Part shown: piece by piece, positions 27,365 to 37,416 of the stretch | Position numbering within the stretch: position 1 is the stretch's first letter | Layout: each line of letters starts with the position of its first letter | Assembly: GCF_005887115.1 (NCBI RefSeq) | Contig: NZ_PNCJ01000017.1 | Span: 357,340-421,339 of the forward strand | Source: Pseudoalteromonas rubra | GTDB taxonomy: Bacteria; Pseudomonadota; Gammaproteobacteria; Enterobacterales; Alteromonadaceae | Direction of reading: 5' to 3' | DNA length: 64,000 nucleotides | Notes under the pieces: generated by a model | What the model was told of the DNA's origin: nothing | Seen by the model: the letters and a program-made list of their open reading frames with translations, nothing else | Database searches by the model: none | Position numbers and translations under genes: made by a program

Positions 27365-28309
27365 TCAGGCCGTTAACCCAGTGAAATCATAGCATCCGTC
27401 GGCTTGCAGCGAGACCTGAATTTCACGGTGGCGTGGTAAGGCACGCAGTGAAAAATGCTGTTCTGCCCAGTGCAAAATATTGCTCACCGAATCATGGTGT
27501 AACTCAGTGGGAACTGGCAGGCCCAAAAAACCAAGTGCAGCACACAACGCAGGCTGTGGCTTGGTCGTGTCGATGGCGGGCGCGTGGTTTTGTTTTGACA
27601 GTTTAAACCCCGGTTGTGCCACAGCTAAAGACACATGTGCGTATTCTGGGGCCTGGTAACCCAGCTGGTTAAACAGACTTATCTGACGAGCCGTCGGTTC
27701 CAGTAAATCGGCACCACGTACGACACGCGTAATTTTCTGCTCAATGTCGTCAACCACCACGACCAATTGATAGGCAAACAGGCCATCCCGACGTTTTACA
27801 ATATAGTCTTCTTCGGCCAGAGAAGCAGGCAGATTGACTTGCCCCTGCAACAGGTCGTCAAATGAATACACTGGCTGGGTTTGGATCAGTCTGTGGGCAT
27901 TGCCTTCAGGCGCAATTTGGCGATCCCGACAATGATTGTCATAGAACCCACCTCGTTGCTTTAGTGTTTTTCGGGTACAGCTACACGGATAAGTGAGCCC
28001 GGCCTTGTTCAGTTGCGCCAGGATATCTTGATACAGGGCATGACGCTGGCTTTGATAGACGACTTCGCCGTCCCAATGCAAACCGTATGCTTCCAGGGTT
28101 CTGAGGATCTCGTCTGCGGCACCAGGGACAATTCTGGGTGTGTCTATGTCTTCCATTCTTACCAGCCATTGGCCCAGATTGGCTTTGGCGTCGAGGTAAC
28201 TGGCAAGGGCGGCTATCAGAGAGCCAAAATGAAGAGCGCCGGAGGGAGAGGGAGCAAATCGACCACGATAGCTCCCAGACAGATAATCGCTATTAAACTG
28301 GGGTAGCAT
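27365..28309 (-). CDS. gluQRS: Glutamyl-Q tRNA(Asp) synthetase
   Basis: A 314-residue paralogue of the GluRS catalytic domain that attaches glutamate to the queuosine of tRNA(Asp). The class I HIGH motif appears as HFGSL (residues 27-31) in RFAPSPSGALHFGSL, the KMSKS equivalent is KLSKQ, and there is a zinc motif C-x-C-x11-Y-x3-C (CSC...FYDNHC near 100-119). There is no anticodon-binding domain, as expected. It starts 18 bp after dksA, in the usual dksA-gluQRS pair. Confidence 0.95.
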   Translation of the reverse strand: MLPQFNSDYLSGSYRGRFAPSPSGALHFGSLIAALASYLDAKANLGQWLVRMEDIDTPRIVPGAADEILRTLEAYGLHWDGEVVYQSQRHALYQDILAQLNKAGLTYPCSCTRKTLKQRGGFYDNHCRDRQIAPEGNAHRLIQTQPVYSFDDLLQGQVNLPASLAEEDYIVKRRDGLFAYQLVVVVDDIEQKITRVVRGADLLEPTARQISLFNQLGYQAPEYAHVSLAVAQPGFKLSKQNHAPAIDTTKPQPALCAALGFLGLPVPTELHHDSVSNILHWAEQHFSLRALPRHREIQVSLQADGCYDFTGLTA

Positions 28310-28327
28310 AGCTAAGACGAGCGTGTG

Positions 28328-28771
28328 TTAGCCTCGACCTTGTTGTTTTTCTTTTATTTCAGCAATTGATTTACAGTCTACGCATAAGTCCGCAGTCGGG
28401 CGGGCTTCCAGGCGGCGAATGCCAATTTCAATGCCACAAGAATCACAATAACCGAAATCATCGTCTTCGATCAGTTGTAGTGTTTTTTCAATTTTCTTGA
28501 TCAGCTTACGTTCACGGTCTCGGGTACGTAGTTCCAAAGAGAACTCTTCTTCCTGTGCCGCACGGTCGACTGGATCAGGGAAGTTTGCCGCTTCATCTTG
28601 CATGTGGTTTTTGGTGCGGTCAACTTCGTTACGAAGATCGCTACGCCACGCTTCCAGTAATTTTTTGAAATGCGCACGCTGTGCGTCATTCATATATTCT
28701 TCACCCGGCTTTTCCTGATAAGGTTCTAAACCGGCTTGAGCCAACAACCCTAGTTTTTTCTGGTCTGGCAT
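28328..28771 (-). CDS. dksA: RNA polymerase-binding transcription factor DksA
   Basis: A 147-residue coiled-coil protein that inserts into the RNA polymerase secondary channel and, with ppGpp, controls stable RNA and amino-acid promoters. The coiled-coil tip carries [13 protein letters not shown] with the key Asp pair and Ala; the zinc finger uses C109, C112, C130 and C133 (CDSC and CVDC). AGGAG lies six bases before the ATG. About 260 bp separate it from sfsA upstream and should hold its promoter. Confidence 0.97.
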   Translation of the reverse strand: MPDQKKLGLLAQAGLEPYQEKPGEEYMNDAQRAHFKKLLEAWRSDLRNEVDRTKNHMQDEAANFPDPVDRAAQEEEFSLELRTRDRERKLIKKIEKTLQLIEDDDFGYCDSCGIEIGIRRLEARPTADLCVDCKSIAEIKEKQQGRG

Positions 28772-29030
28772 AGCATTCTCCTAAATCCTTAATAAACAAC
28801 CCCAGCTAACGCCGGCGGCTATAGATAGCAAAATCTTAACCCCTTGGCAAACACTTTTTGCTTGTATGACCACTCCGGGTTAGAAGGTATGATCGGCATC
28901 ATAAAGTCTCGACTGACGGGGGTCACACTGACATTTGCAGCTATATGGAGGCAAATTTTTCACTTTCAAGCTTAATACTCATTATACTGCACTATTTATG
29001 CCGGAAGATCACTGCAACTGTGATGCCGAT

Positions 29031-29738
29031 TCACTTCGCGCTAAAGGGGAGGGGGTGAGTTAGTATGACCTCCTGCGTCGACACTTCGGCCTGGTAGGCG
29101 TAAATCTCTACCCCTTGTTGCAACGCCTCTGCAATCAGTAAGGCGTACTTGTTATCGATGTGTGCAGCCGGTTTTACACTGTGGATGCCATTGTGCATGA
29201 CGATAAATAGCAAGACTGCGCGCATGCCTTGTTGTCGCATCTGGATCAACTCACGCAGATGTTTTTGTCCCCGAGCTGTCTGGGCATCCGGAAAATAACC
29301 TTGATCGTTTTCCAGTAAAGTCACTGATTTTACTTCAATATAGCAGTCAGGCTTATTGTCATCCTGGAGTAAGATGTCGATGCGGCTGTTTTCTGTGCCG
29401 TACTTTACTTCGCTGCGCAGTGTCTGATACCCCGTTAACTCCGAAACACCGTCACGTTCGATGGCTTCAATGGCCACCTTATTGGCCATCGCCGTATTGA
29501 CACAGATCAGGGCGCCGTTCTGGTTGGCTGTCAGTTCCAGTGAATGAGGATATTTACGTTTCGGGTTGTCACTGGTTGAGTAATAAGCACTGAAGCCGGG
29601 ATCGGCGCAGCCGGTCATTTTACCGGTGTTTGCACAATGTACGGTAAATTCCTGTTGCGTCTCGTCTTGCAAGTCTACCAAAAAGCGTTTGTAGCGTTTA
29701 AGTAAGGTGGCTTTGGCCAGTGGGGCGTGAAACTTCAT
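29031..29738 (-). CDS. sfsA: SfsA family DNA/RNA nuclease-like protein
   Basis: A 235-residue protein of the SfsA family. [30 protein letters not shown] and [13 protein letters not shown] are the conserved blocks; the IDxLL, EVKS and R pattern is that of a PD-(D/E)xK nuclease-like fold. SfsA was named for sugar-fermentation stimulation in E. coli, but its biochemical role is not well settled. It sits upstream of dksA as in E. coli and is divergent from pepB, with an 80-bp spacer to the pepB start. Confidence 0.93.
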   Translation of the reverse strand: MKFHAPLAKATLLKRYKRFLVDLQDETQQEFTVHCANTGKMTGCADPGFSAYYSTSDNPKRKYPHSLELTANQNGALICVNTAMANKVAIEAIERDGVSELTGYQTLRSEVKYGTENSRIDILLQDDNKPDCYIEVKSVTLLENDQGYFPDAQTARGQKHLRELIQMRQQGMRAVLLFIVMHNGIHSVKPAAHIDNKYALLIAEALQQGVEIYAYQAEVSTQEVILTHPLPFSAK

Positions 29739-29819
29739 AGATTAATCGCATTCGTTTGGGGCATTTAGCCCGCTAGTGTACACTGCAAGTTACTAATAAG
29801 CGCAAGAGTGAAATCATAT

Positions 29820-31115
29820 ATGGCTGACAAATTTATTGTTCGACTGACGGATCAGGCCCCGGCTGCACACTGGGGTGGCAATGCGACTTTATCGTACGAT
29901 CAGGACGGTGCGCTTGTGCACCTGAGCGAACACGACACACTGAAGACTATTCAAAAAGCAGGCCGCAGTGTGGCACAGCAAGGGATCCTGGCAGTTGAAT
30001 TACAGGGTGATGCCTGGTGCACTGAATCTCAGTGGGCATTTTATCAGGGCTTTGTAAGTCCGAAACAACTTGATGGTGTGACCTTCTGTGACAACGCACA
30101 GTCAGATCTGGCTGAGTTGCAGGCGCTGAAAACCGCTGCTATCTGGACGCGTCAGATGATCAATGGCACGGCTGAAGATATTTACCCTGAAAGCCTGGCG
30201 GGTAAGGCGGCTGAGTTCATTCAGTCTTTGGCGCCTGAACATGTGAGTTACCAAATCATTAAGGGTAACGCGTTGCTTGAGCATCAATGGATTGGGATCC
30301 ATGAAGTGGGTCGCGGTAGTGAGCGCCCACCTGTGTTACTGGAGCTGGACTTCAATCCGACCGGAAATGAAGACGCACCGGTTGCTGCGGCGCTGGTAGG
30401 TAAAGGGATCACCTTTGACTCGGGTGGTTACTCGATTAAGCCTAGTGAGGGCATGCTGACCATGAAATGCGACATGGGTGGTGCTGCGACAGTGACTGCG
30501 GGTCTGGCGATTGCCATTCAGCGTGGGATCGACAAGCGCATCAAATTGTTCCTGTGTTGTGCTGAAAACTTGATTTCAGGCCATGCTTACAAACTGGGTG
30601 ATATCCTGACTTATAAAAATGGCACCACAGTTGAAATCGTCAACACTGATGCAGAGGGACGTCTGGTTCTGGCTGATGGCCTGATGGCTGCCGGTGAAAC
30701 AGGTGCACCTTTGATCATCGATGCAGCAACACTGACAGGCGCTGCGCTGGTTGCGGTCGGTCAGGAATACAATGCACTATTTGGCCTGGACAAAGAGCTG
30801 GTCAATGACGTACAGCAGTTTGCTCAGGAAGAGTTTGAGGCGGCCTGGCCGTTACCATTAGAAAAGTGGCATCAGAATAACTGTCCATCGGCGTATGCAG
30901 ACACGGCCAATAGCCGAGCACAAAAAGGTGGTGGTTTTGGTGGCGCCTCGAATGCAGCAGGCTTCCTGTCTCGCTTTGTGCCAAATGAAGGACAGGGCTG
31001 GGTGCATATCGACCTGGCGGCGTCATTCCAGAATAATGCCGGCTCACAGTGGGCATCAGGCGCTACGACATTGGGCATGCGCACGGTTGCACGTACCCTG
31101 CAAGCGAAAGCCTGA
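29820..31115 (+). CDS. pepB: Aminopeptidase PepB (M17 leucyl aminopeptidase family)
   Basis: A 431-residue cytosolic metallopeptidase. The catalytic domain (about residues 190-430) has KGITFDSGGYSIKP, KCDMGGAATVT with metal ligands, and the family signature NTDAEGRL. The text FLCCAENLISGHAYKLGDI matches E. coli PepB closely, which sets it apart from PepA. It releases N-terminal residues from peptides, probably as a hexamer. ATG 29820 is preferred over GTG 29808 because it aligns with the E. coli N terminus. A strong terminator follows, shared with the convergent CBS gene. Confidence 0.93.
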   Translation: MADKFIVRLTDQAPAAHWGGNATLSYDQDGALVHLSEHDTLKTIQKAGRSVAQQGILAVELQGDAWCTESQWAFYQGFVSPKQLDGVTFCDNAQSDLAELQALKTAAIWTRQMINGTAEDIYPESLAGKAAEFIQSLAPEHVSYQIIKGNALLEHQWIGIHEVGRGSERPPVLLELDFNPTGNEDAPVAAALVGKGITFDSGGYSIKPSEGMLTMKCDMGGAATVTAGLAIAIQRGIDKRIKLFLCCAENLISGHAYKLGDILTYKNGTTVEIVNTDAEGRLVLADGLMAAGETGAPLIIDAATLTGAALVAVGQEYNALFGLDKELVNDVQQFAQEEFEAAWPLPLEKWHQNNCPSAYADTANSRAQKGGGFGGASNAAGFLSRFVPNEGQGWVHIDLAASFQNNAGSQWASGATTLGMRTVARTLQAKA

Positions 31116-31132
31116 TAATCAGAGTAAGCAAT

Positions 31133-31161
31133 AAAAAAAGCCCCGTGACGGGGCTTTTTTT
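31133..31161. terminator. Bidirectional terminator between pepB and CBS gene
   Basis: AAAAAAAGCCCCG (31133-31145) pairs with CGGGGCTTTTTTT (31149-31161) around TGA. The A/T tails on both sides make it work for both converging genes. Confidence 0.93.
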
Positions 31162-31579
31162 ATGACAGTAAGGCGGCGGCCAGGCGGACAAAGTCTGAAG
31201 AGGTCAGAATTCCCAGCAACTTGCCATCCTCGTCTGTGACTGGCATACAGCCATGGCGGTTATCAACAAAAAACCGTACCACTTCCTGGAGGCTCTGATG
31301 TGGCCGTACACTGGCAAAATCGGTGGCCATCACTTCGGCAACCTTTTGTTGTTTTTCTTTGCGTTCGAGTGCGTTAGTGCCATAGGTGGCAATGATCCCC
31401 ATGACTTTCGCAATCATGATCTTCTGTGTCAGCATACCAACCAGCATGCCATCGTCGTCAATCACGGGAATATGGCGAATGTTCTTTTCGCGCATCAGGT
31501 TATGCGCATCGTTGAGGTTATTGGTTTTACTGACTGCCAGTGGATCTGGGGTCATTAGATCGGCAACTGTGGTTAACAT
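31160..31579 (-). CDS. CBS-pair domain protein
   Basis: A 139-residue cytosolic protein composed of two CBS motifs (TTVADLMTPDPLAVSKTNNL... with IRHIPVIDDDGMLVGMLT; and VAEVMATDFASVRPH... with GCMPVTDEDGKLLGILTSSD). Such stand-alone CBS pairs bind adenine nucleotides and often act as energy or redox sensors, but the partner here is not evident. ATG 31579 is chosen over GTG 31585 because AAGGAA lies seven bases before it. Its stop codon overlaps the pepB terminator. Confidence 0.85.
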   Translation of the reverse strand: MLTTVADLMTPDPLAVSKTNNLNDAHNLMREKNIRHIPVIDDDGMLVGMLTQKIMIAKVMGIIATYGTNALERKEKQQKVAEVMATDFASVRPHQSLQEVVRFFVDNRHGCMPVTDEDGKLLGILTSSDFVRLAAALLS

Positions 31580-31670
31580 AAGCACTTCCTTAAAACGAAC
31601 ATGAAATCTGTATTAAGTCTAGCCGACGCAGGCGGCACATGAGTGGTGCCAGATCAATTTTGGCTGATTT

Positions 31671-32432
31671 TTATTCCGAGGTTTGGGATGTGTGCTTGAC
31701 GGCTGCCAGTTGGATGTACTTGTGTTCAACCAGCTGTGACAGCGGAACCAGTTCAATGCCTTCGCTGGTCAGCTCGCTCAGTGCCGTGGCAAGAAATGCC
31801 CGGGTTTGTGGGTAGGGATGCGCTATCCCGATGGCATAGCCTTGCTGACGGGCTAAGGCTTTGAGCTGCTCAAACTGTTTGCGCAGCGCATCCGGATGAG
31901 TTTGATTGTCTAAAAACACATGGCGGGCGACATTGGCCACGCCATACAGGTTTGCCACATGCTGGGCCTGACTGAGCTCTGTAGTGCGGCTATCCAGAAA
32001 ATACAGCCCACGTTTTTTCAGCAACTCCATGGTCCATTTCATTGGCTCAACATATTGGGTTAGTGCCGAACCCATATGGTTATTAACCCCTTTGACTTGA
32101 GGTAAGGTTGCCAGGGCATGACCCAGCGTGGTTTGCAGTTGCCACTTACGCATACCCAGCGTAAGGCCGCCTGGCCCCAATGCTTTGTCTTCGAGGGCCT
32201 GCATGGGTATGTGCAACAGTAGCTCGCGGCCTTTATGACTCGCTTGATAAGCAAAGCGCTGTGAAAACGGGGTGTGTGGTAAAATGGCGTAACTAAGTTG
32301 GCCGGGCAAATCCAGCAGTTCTAAGTCACGTTCGTGGTATCCGATGTCATCGATGACGATGGCAACCTGGTTGCCATAGCTTGGTGCCGCGCAGAGAAAA
32401 AGCACCAAAAAGCTCGTTATAAGTAAGCGCAC
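31671..32432 (-). CDS. yibQ: Divergent polysaccharide deacetylase YibQ
   Basis: A 253-residue exported protein. A signal peptide (MRLLITSFLVLFLCAAPSYG) precedes a NodB-like fold with VAIVIDDIGY (metal Asp pair), LLLHIPMQ, VNNHMGSAL and FLDSRTT. This is the divergent polysaccharide deacetylase family (DUF610) that normally follows envC. A peptidoglycan or other glycan substrate in the periplasm is likely but unproven. It starts 9 bp after the S41 protease gene, in the gpmM-envC-protease-yibQ series. Confidence 0.9.
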   Translation of the reverse strand: MRLLITSFLVLFLCAAPSYGNQVAIVIDDIGYHERDLELLDLPGQLSYAILPHTPFSQRFAYQASHKGRELLLHIPMQALEDKALGPGGLTLGMRKWQLQTTLGHALATLPQVKGVNNHMGSALTQYVEPMKWTMELLKKRGLYFLDSRTTELSQAQHVANLYGVANVARHVFLDNQTHPDALRKQFEQLKALARQQGYAIGIAHPYPQTRAFLATALSELTSEGIELVPLSQLVEHKYIQLAAVKHTSQTSE

Positions 32433-32441
32433 TATCCTGAA

Positions 32442-33662
32442 TTATTGTTGTAAATTATGGTTTTGTAATAGTTGTTCCGCTTCTTGCCAATGTTTATCAA
32501 GGTTGGCAATAAAGGTTTGTCTGACCTTTTTTTCACCAGCCATTATAGCGTCTTTATCCAGTTCTAAAAGTACTTGTTTGCTAAAAACCACGTCGGGTTG
32601 TATCCCTGTGCCCTCGATAGATTGGCCCGAGGGTGTAAAATAGCGTGCTGTAGTCAGTTTCAGTGCCGTGGTGCCGTTGCCTATAGGGATGAGCGATTGC
32701 ACAGAGCCTTTGCCGTAAGAGCGGTTACCCAGTATGAGCGCTCGGCTATTGTCTTGCAGTGCGCCTGCGAGTATCTCAGCCGCCGATGCCGACTGCTCAT
32801 TGATAAGTACCAACATGGGCGCGCCGTTGAGTATATCGCCCTGGGCGGCAAAAAAGCGTTGGTTTGCATCGTAAAAACGACCCCGGGTACTGACAATAGT
32901 GCCGCTTTGTAAAAACAGATCTGAAATGGCGACGGCGCTGTTCAGTGTACCGCCTGGGTTGTCTCTTAAATCGACAATGAGCCCTTTGAGCGGCTCACCC
33001 AGGTGGCTATTAAGCATACTGATGTGCCGGGCAAAATCATGATAACTATGATTGTTAAAGCTACTAAGCAGGATATAGCCAATGCCGCCGGACAACAGCT
33101 GGCTGGACACGCTGTGAAGAGTGATCTCTTGGCGCCTGAGGGCGAGGGTGACTTCTGCATTGGCGCGCTTTACGGTGAGCCGAATCGTCGAAAATTGTGC
33201 TTCACGCAGTAACTTTGAGACTTCAGCAATAGATTTTCTTTTTACATCATGAGTGTTGATGGCTAGCAATTTGTCACCCCCTTCAATACCGGCGGCTTCC
33301 GCGGGCGAGCCGGGCAGAGTGTCTACAATCACAACACCGTCTTCAACTTCCTCTACTTCGATCCCAAGGCCGGTATAGCGACCATTGGCAGCGCTAAACA
33401 GGGCTTCCAGTTCATGTTCATCGAGGTACTTTGAATAGTCATCTAGCTGGGTGAGTAGCTCGCCAAAGTTGTCTTTTTTAACATGGCTGAGCGGCAAGTC
33501 TTCAACATAATAGGTATGGATATGATACAGGATTTCATCGATTTGCTCGCTGGAGAGCTGTTTGGCACCGAGCGGCATGCACAATAAGCTGAGCATCAGG
33601 CCAAATGCAATCAGCCATTGCCATACGACGTTTTTATTTGGTTGAACACATGGAGTCATCAT
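32442..33662 (-). CDS. S41 carboxyl-terminal processing protease (CtpA-type)
   Basis: A 406-residue periplasmic protease. A signal anchor (WQWLIAFGLMLSLLCMPLGA, about residues 14-33) is followed by a PDZ domain (IVDTLPGSPAEAAGIEGGDKLLAI) and the S41 core with nucleophile Ser in EQSASAAEILAGAL and Lys in GKGSVQS. CtpA enzymes remove C-terminal tails and often degrade peptidoglycan hydrolases. The position between envC and yibQ, both cell-wall genes, supports a murein-linked role. GAGGAG six bases before ATGATG at 33662 decides the start. An ATG/CTG upstream at 33689 has no such site. Confidence 0.9.
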   Translation of the reverse strand: MMTPCVQPNKNVVWQWLIAFGLMLSLLCMPLGAKQLSSEQIDEILYHIHTYYVEDLPLSHVKKDNFGELLTQLDDYSKYLDEHELEALFSAANGRYTGLGIEVEEVEDGVVIVDTLPGSPAEAAGIEGGDKLLAINTHDVKRKSIAEVSKLLREAQFSTIRLTVKRANAEVTLALRRQEITLHSVSSQLLSGGIGYILLSSFNNHSYHDFARHISMLNSHLGEPLKGLIVDLRDNPGGTLNSAVAISDLFLQSGTIVSTRGRFYDANQRFFAAQGDILNGAPMLVLINEQSASAAEILAGALQDNSRALILGNRSYGKGSVQSLIPIGNGTTALKLTTARYFTPSGQSIEGTGIQPDVVFSKQVLLELDKDAIMAGEKKVRQTFIANLDKHWQEAEQLLQNHNLQQ

Positions 33663-33700
33663 ATGCTGCTCCTCACTGGGGGGCAGCATCGGTTAGTCAG

Positions 33701-34840
33701 TTAACTGGATCTGCACCATTTTACTGGATCAACAGCGCTTCCCTTATGCCGTATTTCGAAGTATAGACCAGGATCGGTTTGTCCGCCGCTTTGTCCTACC
33801 AGGGCAATGGGTTCGCCCGGCATGACCTGATCGCCTACATCTTTAAGCAGGGTCTGGGCATGACCATACAGGCTCATAAAGCCCTCCCCGTGATCTAATA
33901 CGATGACCCAGCCAAAACCGTTCAACCAGTCGGCATAGACCACCTGACCCGGTGCCACACTGTTAACGGGAGCGCCATTGCTGCCACGGATCACTACGCC
34001 TTTCCAGTTCATACCAACGTGTTTGCGCTGGCCGAAACGGTGCTTCAAGCGGCCATCCAGCGGCCAGGCGAGCTTGCCTTTTAAGCGCTGTAACCCTTGC
34101 AGCTGTGCCACATAGTGTTCAGGACTGGCAGCCTGCTCGGCGGCTAAGGACTCCAGGGTCGAAATTAAGGTTTGCTCGTTTTCTTCCAGATAGGCAATCG
34201 CGGCTTTGGCCTGACTGAGTTTATCGTTGAGCTTTGCCAGGTGGGTCTTGCGTGCGTTTTGCGCCAGCAGCAATTCGTCCTGACGGGCTTTTTGCTGACC
34301 TTGTAACGCTTGTAGTTGCTTCTTTTTACGTTCCAGCTGTGCGCTGTTTTCCGCAAGTTTGGCAAATACAGTCTTTAGCGCTTCAAGCTGAGCAATGCGG
34401 GCCTGATTAAAGTAGTCATAGTAGCTGATGGTGCGTTCCAGCGCCGCAGCATGCTGTTGGTTCAGCAACATCTTAGAATAATCGTGACTGCCCGTGACAT
34501 AGGCACTTTTAAGTTGCGCAGCTAGCAGGCGCTGGAGGCGTTTTTTTTGCTGCTCAAGCTGCTTGGCTTCGCGTTGTAGCGTGTATTGCTGCTGTTTGTT
34601 TTCGCTGATCCCTTGTGCGGTCAGTGCCAATGCTTTCGCACTTTTAGCAATTTCCAGCTCAAAAGATTGCAGTGTGCTCTGCAGGGCGCTGAAGCTGGCC
34701 TGTTGTTGCTGATACGCAGCCTGACTCTTTTTTAGCTCGGCCTGCACCGCAGCCAGATCGGCTTTGGTGCGGGTTTCGTTCGCCTGCCCACTCAGGGGCA
34801 GGAGTAAACAGGCCGACAGTACAGCAAGCGTAAGACGCAT
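33701..34840 (-). CDS. envC: Murein hydrolase activator EnvC
   Basis: A 379-residue periplasmic protein. A signal peptide (cleaved after LSGQA) is followed by a long coiled coil (about residues 25-250, rich in Gln, Lys and Ala) and a C-terminal LytM domain. The LytM zinc site is degenerate: the usual final HxH reads YFEIRH, and HxxxD reads RHRFG-type residues without Asp. EnvC in E. coli is recruited by FtsEX to the septum and activates AmiA and AmiB amidases, with no hydrolase activity of its own. It begins 3 bp after gpmM, as in E. coli. Confidence 0.92.
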   Translation of the reverse strand: MRLTLAVLSACLLLPLSGQANETRTKADLAAVQAELKKSQAAYQQQQASFSALQSTLQSFELEIAKSAKALALTAQGISENKQQQYTLQREAKQLEQQKKRLQRLLAAQLKSAYVTGSHDYSKMLLNQQHAAALERTISYYDYFNQARIAQLEALKTVFAKLAENSAQLERKKKQLQALQGQQKARQDELLLAQNARKTHLAKLNDKLSQAKAAIAYLEENEQTLISTLESLAAEQAASPEHYVAQLQGLQRLKGKLAWPLDGRLKHRFGQRKHVGMNWKGVVIRGSNGAPVNSVAPGQVVYADWLNGFGWVIVLDHGEGFMSLYGHAQTLLKDVGDQVMPGEPIALVGQSGGQTDPGLYFEIRHKGSAVDPVKWCRSS

Positions 34841-34843
34841 AGG

Positions 34844-36388
34844 TTACTTCAGCCGCATGACAGGTGAACCGGTCATCTCCTCAGGCTGAGGCATGCCCAA
34901 CAGGTGCAATATGGTCGGTGCCACATCACTCAGTGTTTTACCTGCTTGCGGTTCCGCATCACGGCCAACATAAATAAATGGTACTGGCTCACTGGTATGT
35001 GCTGTGTGGGCCTGACCAGTTTTGTTATTCACCATTTGCTCAGCGTTACCATGGTCAGCCGTAATGAGTGCCTCACCGCCAGTTTCCTCAAGCGCTGTAA
35101 CAACGCGGCCTATACAGGCATCAACGGCTTCACAGGCTTTCACGGCAGCTTCAAAGACACCTGAGTGGCCGACCATGTCACCATTTGGGTAGTTACAGAT
35201 AATCACGTCATGCTCGCCACTGTGAATCGCTTCAACCAGTTTATCAGTCAGTAGTGCTGAATTCATTTCCGGTTGCAGGTCGTAGGTGGCCACCTGAGGT
35301 GATGGAATTAACTCTCGTTTCTCACCTTCAAACAAATCTTCACGCCCGCCGCTAAAGAAAAAGGTGACGTGCGCATATTTTTCAGTCTCGGAAATACGCA
35401 GTTGCGTTTTGTTGTGTTTTGCCAGCCATTCGCCCAGTACATTGGTGAGTTTTTCCGGGGCAAAGGCGATGGGGGCATCAATATCGGCAGCGTATTCTGT
35501 CATCATCACAAAACCACTTAACGCTGGGGCTTTTTGTTTGCTGAAACCATCAAAATCGGCATCCACAAAAGCGCGGGTCATCTGGCGTGCGCGGTCAGCA
35601 CGGAAGTTGAGAAAGATCAGCGTATCGCCATCATTAATGGTGGCCGCTTCCTGCGCTTGCGCGGCAATCACGGTGGCCTTCACAAATTCATCGTTTTCGT
35701 CGCGTTCATACGCTGCGTTCAGAGCACTGACCCCATCAGCATAACGATATTCAGCCTGACCGCAAACCATCAGGTTGTAAGCGCTTTCAACGCGCTCCCA
35801 GCGGTTATCACGGTCCATAGCGTAGTAACGACCCACGATTGACGCCAGGCGGCCACACTTGAGTTCTGCGAACTTTGCTTCAATGCGTTCAATCGAAGCC
35901 AGGGCGCTGCGTGGTGGCGTGTCACGACCATCTAGGAAAGCGTGGAAGTAAACCGCTTTGGCACCGCGCTTGGCGGCAAGCTCAATGGCTGCAACAATAT
36001 GGTCTTCATGGCTGTGTACGCCACCCGGGCTCAACAGTCCCATCAGGTGGACAGCTTTACCTGCAGCAACCGCCTTGTCGATGTTTTCAACCAGTGCAGG
36101 GTTGTGCTCAAACTCGCCATCATCAATGGCTTTGGTGATGCGTGTAAAGTCTTGATAAACAATACGGCCAGCACCGAGGTTGACGTGGCCGACTTCGGAG
36201 TTACCCATCTGACCATCCGGTAGTCCTACATCTAAACCTGAACCAGAGATCAGCGTACGTGGACGCGTTTGCCAAAGTTCATCCAATACCGGGGTGTTGG
36301 CCGCCAGAATTGCATTGCTCTCAGCGTCTTCGCGGTATCCCCAGCCATCTAGGATCATTAATACCAGAGGTTTTTTCTTTGCAGTCAT
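34844..36388 (-). CDS. gpmM: 2,3-bisphosphoglycerate-independent phosphoglycerate mutase
   Basis: A 514-residue manganese-dependent mutase that interconverts 3- and 2-phosphoglycerate. It has the alkaline phosphatase-like core with LMILDGWG (metal Asp), the phospho-serine in [20 protein letters not shown], and [11 protein letters not shown] near the C terminus. AGGAG five bases before ATG 36388 sets the start, giving the same length as E. coli GpmM (514). It is divergent from yibN with 262 bp between them, as in E. coli. Confidence 0.96.
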   Translation of the reverse strand: MTAKKKPLVLMILDGWGYREDAESNAILAANTPVLDELWQTRPRTLISGSGLDVGLPDGQMGNSEVGHVNLGAGRIVYQDFTRITKAIDDGEFEHNPALVENIDKAVAAGKAVHLMGLLSPGGVHSHEDHIVAAIELAAKRGAKAVYFHAFLDGRDTPPRSALASIERIEAKFAELKCGRLASIVGRYYAMDRDNRWERVESAYNLMVCGQAEYRYADGVSALNAAYERDENDEFVKATVIAAQAQEAATINDGDTLIFLNFRADRARQMTRAFVDADFDGFSKQKAPALSGFVMMTEYAADIDAPIAFAPEKLTNVLGEWLAKHNKTQLRISETEKYAHVTFFFSGGREDLFEGEKRELIPSPQVATYDLQPEMNSALLTDKLVEAIHSGEHDVIICNYPNGDMVGHSGVFEAAVKACEAVDACIGRVVTALEETGGEALITADHGNAEQMVNNKTGQAHTAHTSEPVPFIYVGRDAEPQAGKTLSDVAPTILHLLGMPQPEEMTGSPVMRLK

Positions 36389-36650
36389 TTGGGCTCCTGA
36401 AACGTGCACGAAATCTGGCCATAGGATACCTTGTTTGATATGAATATTCAGCCCTCTGGGCGTGATTTATCCTCAACCGCTTTAAAATTCATATCAGCCA
36501 CTGGAAGGTACTAAGCAAAGCAGCGTGGCTACCAAGGGGAAGCGCGTGCTATGCCTTGCTGGTGAGGCATTACATCACAGATGTTTGTACCAGCGCCCGT
36601 AAGAAAGTATACTCGCGAGCAATTTCATTTTCCTGGTTGGTAAAGACAAT

Positions 36651-37082
36651 ATGGAACAATACATCGAGTTTTTAGGTAGAAACCCCATTCTCAGCATTAT
36701 CTGGCTGGTTTTGGCGGCTATGTTGGTTTCAAGCTGGTTAAAAGGCATGTTTTCCAAGATCCGTCAGATCAATCCACAGCAGCTGACTATTCTGGTAAAC
36801 CGTCAGGATGGTCAGGTGTTTGACATGCGTGCGCAAAAAGAGTTTAACAACTCACGCATTGCGGGCAGTGAACACATGAATGTGGAAAAAGCCAAACAAA
36901 ATGATTTCGCCGGACTTGAAAAGTTCAAAACTAAGCCCATTATACTGGTGTGTAACACTGGCATGACCGCATCTGGCATTGCCAGCAATATGTACAAAGC
37001 TGGCTTTGAGCAAGTGTATGTGTTGTCGGGTGGATTTGGCGCCTGGCAAACTGCTGGCCTGCCAACAGCCTCGGGTAAATAG
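36651..37082 (+). CDS. yibN: Membrane-anchored rhodanese-like protein YibN
   Basis: A 143-residue protein with one N-terminal helix (about residues 11-32) and a cytosolic rhodanese domain. The active-site loop is CNTGMTASG with the catalytic Cys. Such proteins carry persulfide sulfur; the precise acceptor is unknown. It opens the yibN-grxC-secB-gpsA run, 8 bp before grxC. Confidence 0.92.
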   Translation: MEQYIEFLGRNPILSIIWLVLAAMLVSSWLKGMFSKIRQINPQQLTILVNRQDGQVFDMRAQKEFNNSRIAGSEHMNVEKAKQNDFAGLEKFKTKPIILVCNTGMTASGIASNMYKAGFEQVYVLSGGFGAWQTAGLPTASGK

Positions 37083-37090
37083 GAGCAAAT

Positions 37091-37345
37091 ATGAATCAAG
37101 TTGTTATTTATACAAAGGATTACTGTCCTTTCTGCCATCGCGCAAAAGCGTTGCTGGACAGCAAAGGTGTCACATATACCGAGTATGATATCGGTGCGCA
37201 ACCCGAGCTGCGAGAGGAGATGATCAGCAAAGCAAATGGTGGTCACACGGTACCACAGATCTTCATTAAAGAGCAGCACATTGGTGGTTGCGACGACATG
37301 ATGGCGCTTGAATCACAGGGTAAGCTGGACGCATTACTGAAGTAA
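37091..37345 (+). CDS. grxC: Glutaredoxin 3
   Basis: An 84-residue dithiol glutaredoxin with the CPFC active site (residues 12-15), HTVPQIFI (cis-Pro loop) and GGCDDMMAL glutathione-binding motif. It reduces disulfides and glutathionylated proteins at the expense of glutathione. AGGAG precedes the ATG by six bases. It lies between yibN and secB, the same order as in E. coli. Confidence 0.96.
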   Translation: MNQVVIYTKDYCPFCHRAKALLDSKGVTYTEYDIGAQPELREEMISKANGGHTVPQIFIKEQHIGGCDDMMALESQGKLDALLK

Positions 37346-37416
37346 TTTTTAGCACTCCGGGTACGGGCCCGGGATGCTGCCCCACTTTAAATAAAGATGA
37401 ATAATTAGGAAGAACA